Positions 52,627 through 60,707 of a DNA stretch of 64,000 nt are shown in pieces. The stretch covers positions 310,001-374,000 of the forward strand of contig JBJLHG010000002.1 of assembly GCA_045564455.1 (NCBI GenBank), read 5' to 3'. Each line of letters begins with the position of its first letter. Position 1 is the first letter of the stretch. Position numbers and translations under genes: made by a program. The notes under the pieces are model-generated. The model saw only the letters and a list, made by a program, of their open reading frames with translations. It did no database searches and was not told the DNA's origin. This stretch comes from CASICS01 sp045564455 (GTDB lineage: Bacteria > Pseudomonadota > Gammaproteobacteria > Magnimaribacterales > AG-339-G14).

Positions 52627-53642
52627 ATATTAAAGAAGCAATTAGAATTGTGAATGGAAGTAAAGATTTAACTTCGCATGAGATGTCAGAAGTTATGACT
52701 TTAATTTTTAAAGGTGATTGTTCAGAAAATCTAATAATTGAATTCTTAGATAATTTGCAAGAGAAAGGTGAATCTATTTCTGAGTTAACAGGGGCTGTTG
52801 AAGTTATGAGAAACTTTTCTTTAAAAGTTCAAACCGACATAACAGATCTAGTTGATTGTTGTGGAACAGGCGGATTGGGTAAAAGCATGATGAACGTTTC
52901 TACTTCTTCAGCATTTGTAGCAGCCGCATCTGGAATAAAAATAGCTAAACATGGGAATAGAAGCGCTACAGGAAAAAGTGGAAGTGCAGATTTGCTTGAA
53001 GCAGCTGGACTCAACTTATCTCTTAACCCTCAATCAATAGCTGAATGTATAAATCAAATTGGAATAGGATTTATTTTTGCTCAAAACCATCATCCAGGAA
53101 TGAAATATGTGATGTCAGCTAGAAAAAAAATAGGAAAGAAGACCATTTTTAATTTATTGGGTCCTTTAACAAATCCAGCTGGAGCTTCTATACAAGCCAT
53201 TGGTGTTTTTGATACTAAATGGGTTGTTCCTGTAGCCGAAACTCTTCAAAAATTGGGAGCTCAAAGAGCTTTAGTCTTTCATTCTCTTGATGGATTAGAT
53301 GAAATAAGTATTGCAGATAAAACTTATTTGGCAGAGCTTAGAAATAATCAAATTAGTGAATTAGAACTTGATCCAAAACTTTTCGGGATGAATTATGATG
53401 ATCTCGAGGCTTTAAAAGTTAAATCACCTGAAGATAGTTATAAGAAAGTTATAGATGCTTTAAATGGTAGTTTTGATGAAGGCTCATCAATTATTAAATT
53501 AAATGCAGGTGCAGTTATTTATTTATCTGGAAAAACAAAAAGCATTGAAGAGGGAGTTTTAAAAGCTGATGAATATATAAAAAATGGACAAAGCTTGAAA
53601 AAACTTGATGAGCTTGTTTCTATATCCCAACAACTATTCTAA
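52623..53642 (+). CDS. trpD: Anthranilate phosphoribosyltransferase TrpD
   Basis: 339 residues. It joins anthranilate and PRPP. DCCGTGGLGKSMMNVSTSSA is the PRPP loop region, followed by KHGNRSATGKSGSADLLEAAG, FIFAQNHHPGMKYVM, FNLLGPLTNPA and the metal-associated DGLDEIS. It overlaps trpG and is followed after 2 bp by trpC. Confidence 0.97.
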   Translation: MNIKEAIRIVNGSKDLTSHEMSEVMTLIFKGDCSENLIIEFLDNLQEKGESISELTGAVEVMRNFSLKVQTDITDLVDCCGTGGLGKSMMNVSTSSAFVAAASGIKIAKHGNRSATGKSGSADLLEAAGLNLSLNPQSIAECINQIGIGFIFAQNHHPGMKYVMSARKKIGKKTIFNLLGPLTNPAGASIQAIGVFDTKWVVPVAETLQKLGAQRALVFHSLDGLDEISIADKTYLAELRNNQISELELDPKLFGMNYDDLEALKVKSPEDSYKKVIDALNGSFDEGSSIIKLNAGAVIYLSGKTKSIEEGVLKADEYIKNGQSLKKLDELVSISQQLF

Positions 53643-53644
53643 AA

Positions 53645-54430
53645 ATGAATCATCTAGATAAAATTTTAATAGAAAAAAAAATCAGCATTTCTTTTTTAAA
53701 AAAAAATAACTCTATTTCTAAGTTAGAAGAAAATTTTAATAACTTTTCTAAAAGAAATTTTGTAGAAGCTTTAAGTAAAAAAATTTCAGCTCAAAATATT
53801 GCTGTTATAGCAGAGATTAAAAAATCATCTCCAAGTAAAGGAGTAATAAGAGAAAAATTTATTTTGGAAGATATTGCTAAAGATTATTCTAAAAACGGAG
53901 CTTCATGTCTGAGCATTTTAACAGATGAACCTTTTTTTAAAGGAAAAATAGAATATGTTGAGCAAGCTAGAAACGTTGTTGATATTCCTATTTTAAGAAA
54001 AGATTTTATTATTGATGATATTCAGATATCAGAAACCAAAGCTATTGGAGCAGATTGTATTTTGTTAATAGTTGCAGCTTTAGATGATTATCAGCTAAAT
54101 GACTTTTACGCACATTCAAAAAATATAGATCTAGATGTTTTGGTGGAAGTTCATAATTTTAAAGAATTAGAAAGAGCTTTAAAAATTTCTCCAGAATTAT
54201 TAGGCATTAATAATAGAAACCTTTCTACCTTTGAGGTTGATATTCAAAACTCAATCGAACTATTAAAAGAAATCCCTAATGAAGTGACTGTAATTTCTGA
54301 AAGCGGTATCTTAAATCAGGCGCACTTAAAGAAGTTAACTGAAGCCGGGATCTATGGATTTTTAATAGGTGAAAAATTTATGCGTGCTGAAAGTCCAGGT
54401 CAAGATTTAGCTGAATTGATATCTCTTTGA
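53645..54430 (+). CDS. trpC: Indole-3-glycerol phosphate synthase TrpC
   Basis: 261 residues, monofunctional. It closes the indole ring in tryptophan synthesis. VIAEIKKSSPSKGVI, SILTDEPFFKG, PILRKDFIIDDIQI, LGINNRNLSTFEVD and VISESGIL are the catalytic strands. It ends the trpEGDC operon; trpF, trpB and trpA are not here. Its last 31 bp overlap purD on the opposite strand. Confidence 0.97.
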   Translation: MNHLDKILIEKKISISFLKKNNSISKLEENFNNFSKRNFVEALSKKISAQNIAVIAEIKKSSPSKGVIREKFILEDIAKDYSKNGASCLSILTDEPFFKGKIEYVEQARNVVDIPILRKDFIIDDIQISETKAIGADCILLIVAALDDYQLNDFYAHSKNIDLDVLVEVHNFKELERALKISPELLGINNRNLSTFEVDIQNSIELLKEIPNEVTVISESGILNQAHLKKLTEAGIYGFLIGEKFMRAESPGQDLAELISL

Positions 54431-55680
54431 CCAATATCTCTCCTATAAAAAGAATCCTTCCAATTGATCTTGCTAACTGATTCATAGGCATTTGATATTG
54501 CATCGGGTAAAGTTTCTCCTAAAGCTGTAACACAGAGGACTCTCCCCCCGTTTGTTTTAGTAAGATCTCCATCTTTAACAGTTCCGCAATGAAACACTTT
54601 CAGATCTTCCGTTTCTTTAGGAATTCCATTTATTTCGTATCCTTTTCTATAAGATTCAGGATAGCCTCCCGAAGCCATAACAACGCCAATAGATTTTTTT
54701 TCATCCCAAATTATTTCACAATCTTTCAGATTGTACTCACAGGCTTTTAAGCATAGCTCTGCAAAATCAGTTTTCATTCTCATTAAGATAGGCTGAGTTT
54801 CTGGATCTCCAAATCTACAATTATATTCAAGAACTTTTATTTCATTTCCATTAATCATTAAGCCAGCGTATAGAAATCCTTTGTATTCAATTCCTCTGTT
54901 TTTTAATTCATTTAAAGTTGGAGTGATAACTTTTTCCATTACCTCATCATGCATTTTTCTAGTTACCAAAGGGGTAGGGGAGTAGGCTCCCATTCCACCT
55001 GTGTTTGGACCTTTATCACCATCATCTCTTTGCTTGTGATCTTGTGAAGTAGCAAAAGGAACAATATTTTTTCCATCTGTCAAAACAATAAAACTAGCTT
55101 CCTGACCTGATAAAAAATCTTCAATAATTATTGAATTTCCCGCATCTCCTACTTTTCTTTCATTCATAATGGAGTTAACTGCAGCAATTGCAATTTGCTT
55201 TTCGTGAGCGACAACTACCCCTTTCCCGGCAGCCAAACCATCTGCTTTAATAACTATTGGAGCATCAATTGTTTCTATGTACATTAAAGCTTGCTTAGGA
55301 TCGTTAAAAACCTCGTATTTAGCAGTAGGAATTCCAGCGCTTACTAAAATATCTTTCATAAAGGCTTTAGATCCTTCTAATTGAGCTGCAGATGCATTGG
55401 GGCCTAAGCAAAGAAGATTTTTATCACTAAATCTATCTACAATTCCATGCACTAAAGGATCTTCTGGACCAACGATAGTTAATTTTATTTTTCTGGATAG
55501 AGCAAAATTTAGAAGCCCCTCAATATCTCCTGAATCAATTGCAACATTTTCTATTTTTTCTTCTGAAGCTGTTCCAGCATTACCAGGTGCAACATAGACT
55601 TTCTTTGTAGAAGAACTTTGAGCAAGCTTCCAAGCTAAAGCATGTTCTCTCCCACCAGAGCCAATAACTAATATATCCAT
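54400..55680 (-). CDS. purD: Phosphoribosylamine-glycine ligase PurD
   Basis: 426 residues, ATP-grasp enzyme of purine synthesis (GAR synthetase). ILVIGSGGREHALAWKL, the KADGLAAGKGVVVA loop, DGDKGPNTGGMGAYSP, and LEYNCRFGDPETQ are diagnostic. It is the last gene of a fis-purH-purD unit and its 3' end lies inside trpC, so convergent transcripts of the two operons are complementary there. Confidence 0.97.
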   Translation of the reverse strand: MDILVIGSGGREHALAWKLAQSSSTKKVYVAPGNAGTASEEKIENVAIDSGDIEGLLNFALSRKIKLTIVGPEDPLVHGIVDRFSDKNLLCLGPNASAAQLEGSKAFMKDILVSAGIPTAKYEVFNDPKQALMYIETIDAPIVIKADGLAAGKGVVVAHEKQIAIAAVNSIMNERKVGDAGNSIIIEDFLSGQEASFIVLTDGKNIVPFATSQDHKQRDDGDKGPNTGGMGAYSPTPLVTRKMHDEVMEKVITPTLNELKNRGIEYKGFLYAGLMINGNEIKVLEYNCRFGDPETQPILMRMKTDFAELCLKACEYNLKDCEIIWDEKKSIGVVMASGGYPESYRKGYEINGIPKETEDLKVFHCGTVKDGDLTKTNGGRVLCVTALGETLPDAISNAYESVSKINWKDSFYRRDIGQRDINSAKS

Positions 55681-55681
55681 A

Positions 55682-57241
55682 TTAATGACGAAAATGCCTC
55701 ATTCCAGTAAACATCATAATCATATTAGCTTCATCTGCTGCTTGAATTACTTCTTCGTCTCGAATAGAACCACCTGGTTGGATTATGCAAGAAATACCAT
55801 TCTTTGCTGCTTCATCAATACTGTCTCTAAAAGGGAAAAAGGCATCAGATGCCATACAAGCTCCCTCTAAGGAAAAACCCGCTATTTTTGCTTTTTTAAC
55901 TGCAATTTCAGCACTATCTATTCTGCTCATCTGACCAGCTCCTATACCAAGTGTTTTATTATCATTAGCATAGATAATTGCATTAGATTTAACATATTTA
56001 CAAACACTCCATGCAAATAAAGAATTTCTTATTTCCTCTTCACTAGGTAGTTTTTTAGAAACTATTTTTAAATCATTTGAAGTTATAGATCCGCTATCAA
56101 TGCTTTGAACTAGCAAGCCACTATTTACTGTATGTAATTTTACTCCCGAAGATATTGTCTTAAGATTATCTACTTTTAAAACTCTTAAGTTTTTTTTCGA
56201 GGTTAAAACCTTTAAAGCATCTACGGAATAATTTGGAGCAGCAATAACCTCTATAAATTGATTGTCTATCATAAAAGAGGCAGCTCCTTCATCGACTTCT
56301 GTATTAAAAGAAATAATTCCACCAAAAGCCGAAGTAGGGTCACAAGCAAAAGCTTTTTTGTATGCATCTAAAGCTGTAATAGAAGAAGCAACTCCACAAG
56401 GATTAGCATGCTTAACTATTACACATGTAGGCTCTTTAAAATTACTGACACATTCAATGGCTGCATCGGTGTCAGCAATATTATTATAGGAAAGCTCTTT
56501 TCCTTGAATTTGTTCAGAAGAAGTTATTCCTGCTGAGGTTTGGGATATATTTTTGTAGAAAGCTGCTTCTTGATGAGGATTTTCGCCATATCTTAAATTT
56601 TCAGTTTTCTTAAACTGCCCAAAAAGGGTTTTAGGAAAATCTAGCGTATCTTTTTTCTCAAAATAGTTAGATATAGCTTGATCATATTCTGTAACTAGGT
56701 TGAAAGCTTCTCCGGCTAAATTTAATCTAGTTTGATAGGAGCATTCGTTCGTTTTTAGTAATTCCTTAGAAAAATCTTCATATAAATGAGGAGATGAAAT
56801 TACTGCGACATGAAAAAAATTTTTAGCAGCAGCCCTTATCATTGTAGGACCACCAATATCAATATTTTCTATAGCTTCATCTACTGTCACATCATCTTTA
56901 GAGGTTGTTTCTTCAAATGGATAAAGGTTAACAACCACAAGATCAATTTCTTCAATTTTATTTTTTTTTACTTCATCAGAATCTAGATCTCTTCTTGAAA
57001 GAATTCCACCATGTACCTTAGGATGAAGTGTTTTTACTCTCCCTTGCATCATTTCTGAAGAACCTGAGAATTCGCTTATATCTTTAACTTTAATCCCTTT
57101 TTCTTCAAGAACTTTTAAGGTTCCTCCGGTAGAAATTATTTCTACCTCTAACAGCTCTAGAGTTTTAGCTAAGTCTACTATCCCAGCTTTATCAGAAACG
57201 CTTAACAAAGCTCTTTTAATTTTTATGGCTTTATTTTTCAT
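55682..57241 (-). CDS. purH: Bifunctional AICAR transformylase/IMP cyclohydrolase PurH
   Basis: 519 residues. It performs the last two steps of IMP synthesis. The N-terminal cyclohydrolase (about 1-195) has ALLSVSDKAGI, ISTGGTLKVLEEKG, GRVKTLHPKVHGGIL and NIDIGGPTMIRAAAKN. The transformylase half has LRYGENPHQEAAFY, VIVKHANPCGVA, SAFGGIISFN and a terminal PGGSIRDEEVI. It lies between fis and purD, as in pseudomonads. The start follows fis by 3 bp. Confidence 0.97.
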   Translation of the reverse strand: MKNKAIKIKRALLSVSDKAGIVDLAKTLELLEVEIISTGGTLKVLEEKGIKVKDISEFSGSSEMMQGRVKTLHPKVHGGILSRRDLDSDEVKKNKIEEIDLVVVNLYPFEETTSKDDVTVDEAIENIDIGGPTMIRAAAKNFFHVAVISSPHLYEDFSKELLKTNECSYQTRLNLAGEAFNLVTEYDQAISNYFEKKDTLDFPKTLFGQFKKTENLRYGENPHQEAAFYKNISQTSAGITSSEQIQGKELSYNNIADTDAAIECVSNFKEPTCVIVKHANPCGVASSITALDAYKKAFACDPTSAFGGIISFNTEVDEGAASFMIDNQFIEVIAAPNYSVDALKVLTSKKNLRVLKVDNLKTISSGVKLHTVNSGLLVQSIDSGSITSNDLKIVSKKLPSEEEIRNSLFAWSVCKYVKSNAIIYANDNKTLGIGAGQMSRIDSAEIAVKKAKIAGFSLEGACMASDAFFPFRDSIDEAAKNGISCIIQPGGSIRDEEVIQAADEANMIMMFTGMRHFRH

Positions 57242-57244
57242 GAG

Positions 57245-57490
57245 TTAAATAAGTTTATGGCTTTTTAGTTTAGTTCTAAGCGTTCCTCTATTAATACCAA
57301 GAATTTTACAAGCCTCAGATTGATTTCCCTTACAGTGCTTCAAAACTTCTTCTAGCATTGGACCCTCTACTTCAGTCATGACCATTTGGTAGACTTCTGA
57401 GGCTTTACTTCCATCAAGTTCTTTAAAATACCTTCTAAGAGCTATACCCACCTGATATCTTAAAGTTTTTTTTTCTTCATTACTGACCAT
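57245..57490 (-). CDS. fis: Fis, nucleoid-associated DNA-binding protein
   Basis: 81 residues. A dimerisation region (ALRRYFKELDGSKASEVYQMVM) precedes the helix-turn-helix LKHCKGNQSEACKILGINRGTLRTKL. Fis bends DNA and stimulates rRNA promoters and inversion reactions. dusB, its usual upstream partner, is not here; instead a histidine phosphatase gene lies 4 bp upstream on the same strand. Confidence 0.96.
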   Translation of the reverse strand: MVSNEEKKTLRYQVGIALRRYFKELDGSKASEVYQMVMTEVEGPMLEEVLKHCKGNQSEACKILGINRGTLRTKLKSHKLI

Positions 57491-57494
57491 TTAA

Positions 57495-58049
57495 TTAATT
57501 AATGATAGTTTGCAATTGCGCGCCTAAATTTATTAATCTAATTTCTCCATTTTCTTTTTCAATTTTTGTTATCGAACAATTATCAGGATAAAAACTAACA
57601 ACTTCCTTATTGTTTGTGAGATGACTAACTATAATATTTATTACCATGAAATGTGAAAAAATTATTGATGGTTTTTTTATTTCTTTAAGTTCACTAATTA
57701 TTTTTTGGTACCACTTTTTTTGTGGCGTCTCAAGATCAATTAAATTTTTACTAAAAATATCTTGCAGCCAAGCCTTCCTGTCTTGAAGATTTATCCCAGG
57801 AGAAGGTATTTCAGCAAATAAAGGTTTAATAATAATTTTATCATTTAAATTTTTAGATAATGCTTCACCAGTCTCTTTTGCTCTAGATAAAGGACTAGAA
57901 ATTAATTCAAATGACTCAATATTTTTAATTTTCAAAAGAGTATTTGCACATTCTTTTGCTTGTTTTTTTCCTAAGTTACTTAATCCCGGATCAGTTGACC
58001 TTTCCCAAGATGCTGAAGCTTCTCCATGCCTAACTAAGATAATTTCCAT
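57495..58049 (-). CDS. Histidine phosphatase family protein
   Basis: 184 residues. The N-terminal LVRHGEASASWERSTDPGLSN has the phospho-histidine, followed by LISSPLSRAKETGEAL; the later motif IFSHFMVINII supplies the second histidine. Close relatives include SixA, GpmB and CobC types; there is not enough to choose. It is the first gene of a unit that continues into fis, purH and purD. Confidence 0.88.
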   Translation of the reverse strand: MEIILVRHGEASASWERSTDPGLSNLGKKQAKECANTLLKIKNIESFELISSPLSRAKETGEALSKNLNDKIIIKPLFAEIPSPGINLQDRKAWLQDIFSKNLIDLETPQKKWYQKIISELKEIKKPSIIFSHFMVINIIVSHLTNNKEVVSFYPDNCSITKIEKENGEIRLINLGAQLQTIIN

Positions 58050-58091
58050 CTGATATCTAATTTTTATATAAATTAATGTACGATTTACTGC

Positions 58092-58799
58092 ATGAGGATA
58101 CCACGAATATTTTATCCATTTGAATTGGAGCCAAATTCTGAAATTAAACTAAATATTTCCAGCTCCAATCATTTAAAAGTCATAAATGTAAAAATTAATA
58201 AACATATTGAGGTATTTAATGGAAAAGGATTTTTTTGCAAAGCAGTTGTAAAAAAAATAGAAAAAAAAATAATTTTTTTAGAGCTTAATTCAAAGATTAA
58301 TTTTTCTAAGATAAATAAACTACAAATAAATTTAGCTATTTCAGAAATTAAAAACTTCGATAAGATTGTCAGAGAGTCATGTCAGTTAGGCGTAACAAAA
58401 ATCTCTTGTCTTGAGTCTGCAAGAAGTAAATTTAAAAATTTGCCCAGTACAAAAAAAATTTTAAGGTGGGAAGCAATATCTATCAGCGCCTGTGAACAGT
58501 GTGGACTAAACTGGAAACCAGAAATATCATCAATGACTTTAAACGAATGGGTAGAGAATTCTAATTCCGAAAGTAAAATTTTATTAAACCCAAAAAGCTC
58601 TGATACATTAAAAAGTATCGAAGCCTCAAATTCATTTGATCTTGCTATAGGTCCGGAAGGGGGTTTTTCTGAAGAGGAAATTATTTTTTTTGAAAAAAAT
58701 AATTTTAAAAGTATTTCATGTGGGGATCTAATTTTAAAAACCGAAACTATGCCTGTAGTAGTATTATCAATGGTTAAAGCTTTGTTTGGAGATATTTAA
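58092..58799 (+). CDS. rsmE: 16S rRNA m3U1498 methyltransferase RsmE
   Basis: 235 residues, SPOUT-class. IRIPRIFYP-type start (here MRIPRIFYPFELEP), SSNHLKVINVK in the PUA-like part, IVRESCQLGVTKI, and the knotted SAM site LAIGPEGGFSEEEI with LILKTETMPV are diagnostic. It methylates U1498 of 16S rRNA. It opens the conserved rsmE-gshB-tonB-ruvX run and is divergent from the phosphatase gene. Confidence 0.96.
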   Translation: MRIPRIFYPFELEPNSEIKLNISSSNHLKVINVKINKHIEVFNGKGFFCKAVVKKIEKKIIFLELNSKINFSKINKLQINLAISEIKNFDKIVRESCQLGVTKISCLESARSKFKNLPSTKKILRWEAISISACEQCGLNWKPEISSMTLNEWVENSNSESKILLNPKSSDTLKSIEASNSFDLAIGPEGGFSEEEIIFFEKNNFKSISCGDLILKTETMPVVVLSMVKALFGDI

Positions 58800-58801
58800 A
58801 A

Positions 58802-59743
58802 ATGAAAATTGCAGTTGTAATGGATCCCATTTCAAAAATTAACTTCAAAAAAGATTCCACTTTGCTCTTGCTGCAAGAAGCGCAAAATAGAAATCATTCA
58901 ATTTTTTATATCGAACCTCAAGATTTATTTTTTAAAGGCAATATACCAAGCGCTTTATGCTCTGACATATCAGTTCAAATGAATCCAGAAAAATGGTTTG
59001 ATTTAAAGAATATTAAAGAGCTTCCTTTGATAGACATGGACGTTATTTTAATGAGACAAGATCCACCTTTTGATATGGAGTATGTAGTTAATACATACAT
59101 TCTTGAAGCAGCAGAAAAACAGGGAGTTAGGGTAATTAATAAACCGTCTTCACTAAGAAGTTTTAATGAAAAAATTGCAATTTTAGAATATTTAGAGTTC
59201 TGCACAAAAACTATTGTTTCTTCAAACGAAGAAGTGATTATAGATTTTATTAAAAAAAATCAAAAAGTTGTGTTGAAGCCGTTGAATTTAATGGGAGGAC
59301 AAGGAGTTATTAAATTAAATTTTAATGATTCAAAATTAAAGGAAGCTATAGATATTTCAACAGAACATTTTAAACAGAAGGTTATGGTGCAAGCATTTAT
59401 AGATAGAGTCTATGAAGGGGATAGAAGAATTTTAATAATCAACGGTAAAGCATCTGAATTTGCGGTAGTAAGAACGCCTGCAAAAGGAGAGTTCAGAGGT
59501 AACCTAGCTGCAGGAGGAATAGCTACAACCGAACCTTTAAATAAACGAGATAAAGAAATAGCTGAGTTTTTAGGTGAAGATTTAGTAGCAAAAGGTGTTT
59601 CCATCGCTGGGATAGATATTGTTGGAGGTTTTTTAACTGAAATTAATATAACTTGCCCAACTTGTTTTAGAGAGCTTCAAGATCAACAGGGAATTAATTT
59701 AACTGCTAATTTATTTGATTACATTGAAAGCATTAATAAATGA
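58802..59743 (+). CDS. gshB: Glutathione synthetase GshB
   Basis: 313 residues, ATP-grasp. It adds glycine to gamma-glutamylcysteine. VVMDPISKINFKKDST, VILMRQDPPFDMEYV, INKPSSLRSFNEKI, VLKPLNLMGGQGV and LTEINITCPTCFREL are the family signatures. It starts 2 bp after rsmE and overlaps the tonB-like gene by 4 bp. Confidence 0.97.
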   Translation: MKIAVVMDPISKINFKKDSTLLLLQEAQNRNHSIFYIEPQDLFFKGNIPSALCSDISVQMNPEKWFDLKNIKELPLIDMDVILMRQDPPFDMEYVVNTYILEAAEKQGVRVINKPSSLRSFNEKIAILEYLEFCTKTIVSSNEEVIIDFIKKNQKVVLKPLNLMGGQGVIKLNFNDSKLKEAIDISTEHFKQKVMVQAFIDRVYEGDRRILIINGKASEFAVVRTPAKGEFRGNLAAGGIATTEPLNKRDKEIAEFLGEDLVAKGVSIAGIDIVGGFLTEINITCPTCFRELQDQQGINLTANLFDYIESINK

Positions 59744-60294
59744 GTATTCGTTTTAATATCTTTTTACTCATTTCATTTTTACTTCACCTTTTTGTCTTAT
59801 TTATTATCTCTTTTATTTCAGAAAGTAATTATCAAAATAATGACTATGTTAAAAGTATTAACCTTGAATTTTCTAGTTTCCAAAAATTCGATTCAGTAGC
59901 TAATCAAAATAATTTATCTATGTTAGAGAATTCTATTGAAACGAAAGAAAAAAACTCAAAAAAATTATATACCGATAATATAGTTTCTACTTTTGCCGAG
60001 AGTTATGTGAGCGCTTGGCAAAGAAAAGCAGAAACTATAGGAAATTTAAATTACCCAATTTTTTTAAAAAATAATAAGAACAAAGTTAAACTAACCCTAG
60101 CAGTAACTATTGCAAAAGATGGGTCACTTTTGGATTATGTTTTAATCAATTCATCAGGAAATAATACGCTAGATGATGCTGCTATAAAGATAGTTAAATT
60201 AACATTTCCTTTTAAGGGCTTCCCAAAAGAGATGGAAAGCTTTTCAGAAATTACAATTATCAGAGACTGGCAGTTTGGGGATCAAGATATTTAA
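59740..60294 (+). CDS. tonB: TonB-family energy transducer
   Basis: 184 residues. A single N-terminal membrane anchor (about 5-26) precedes a short periplasmic spacer without a Pro-rich region, then a TonB C-terminal domain (about 90-184) with YVSAWQRKAETIGNLNYP, LTLAVTIAKDGSLLDYVL and SSGNNTLDDAAIKIV. It could power TonB receptors such as the one at the left edge. In pseudomonads the same place between gshB and yqgE/ruvX also holds a tonB paralogue. yqgE is absent here. Confidence 0.88.
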   Translation: MSIRFNIFLLISFLLHLFVLFIISFISESNYQNNDYVKSINLEFSSFQKFDSVANQNNLSMLENSIETKEKNSKKLYTDNIVSTFAESYVSAWQRKAETIGNLNYPIFLKNNKNKVKLTLAVTIAKDGSLLDYVLINSSGNNTLDDAAIKIVKLTFPFKGFPKEMESFSEITIIRDWQFGDQDI

Positions 60295-60705
60295 GTGAAA
60301 GTTTTGGGAATAGACTATGGAAAAAAAAATATTGGATTCGCCATTGGAACTAGTATTTTAGGTAACTCTTCAACTTTTTTTTCAGAATCATATAAGAACC
60401 AGAAATCCTTAATTCTTCGAATTTTAAAAATAATAGATGAATGGGAAATCAATGAATTAGTTATCGGACTTCCGTTGAATATGGATGATAGTGAGAGCGA
60501 AATGAGTAAAGAGGTAAGAGAATTTTCAAAGATCTTGTCTCAAGCGATAAATATAAATATTCACCTAGTAGATGAAAGACTAACTACAGTTGAAGCTAAA
60601 TCAATCTTGAAAGAACAAAATAAAAAAACTGACTATATAGATAAAGAAAACCATGGAATGGCAGCTAAGTTAATTGTAGACTCATTTTTAAGAGAGAAAA
60701 GATAG
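60295..60705 (+). CDS. ruvX: RuvX/YqgF, Holliday-junction resolvase-like 16S rRNA processing nuclease
   Basis: 136 residues, RNase H-like fold. LGIDYGKKNIGFAIGT with the first Asp, ELVIGLPLNMDDSESE, and VDERLTTVEAKSIL are the catalytic strands. The family acts in 16S rRNA 5' or 3' processing. The start is GTG at 60295, directly after the tonB stop; dnaG follows after 2 bp. Confidence 0.95.
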   Translation: MKVLGIDYGKKNIGFAIGTSILGNSSTFFSESYKNQKSLILRILKIIDEWEINELVIGLPLNMDDSESEMSKEVREFSKILSQAININIHLVDERLTTVEAKSILKEQNKKTDYIDKENHGMAAKLIVDSFLREKR

Positions 60706-60707
60706 AG

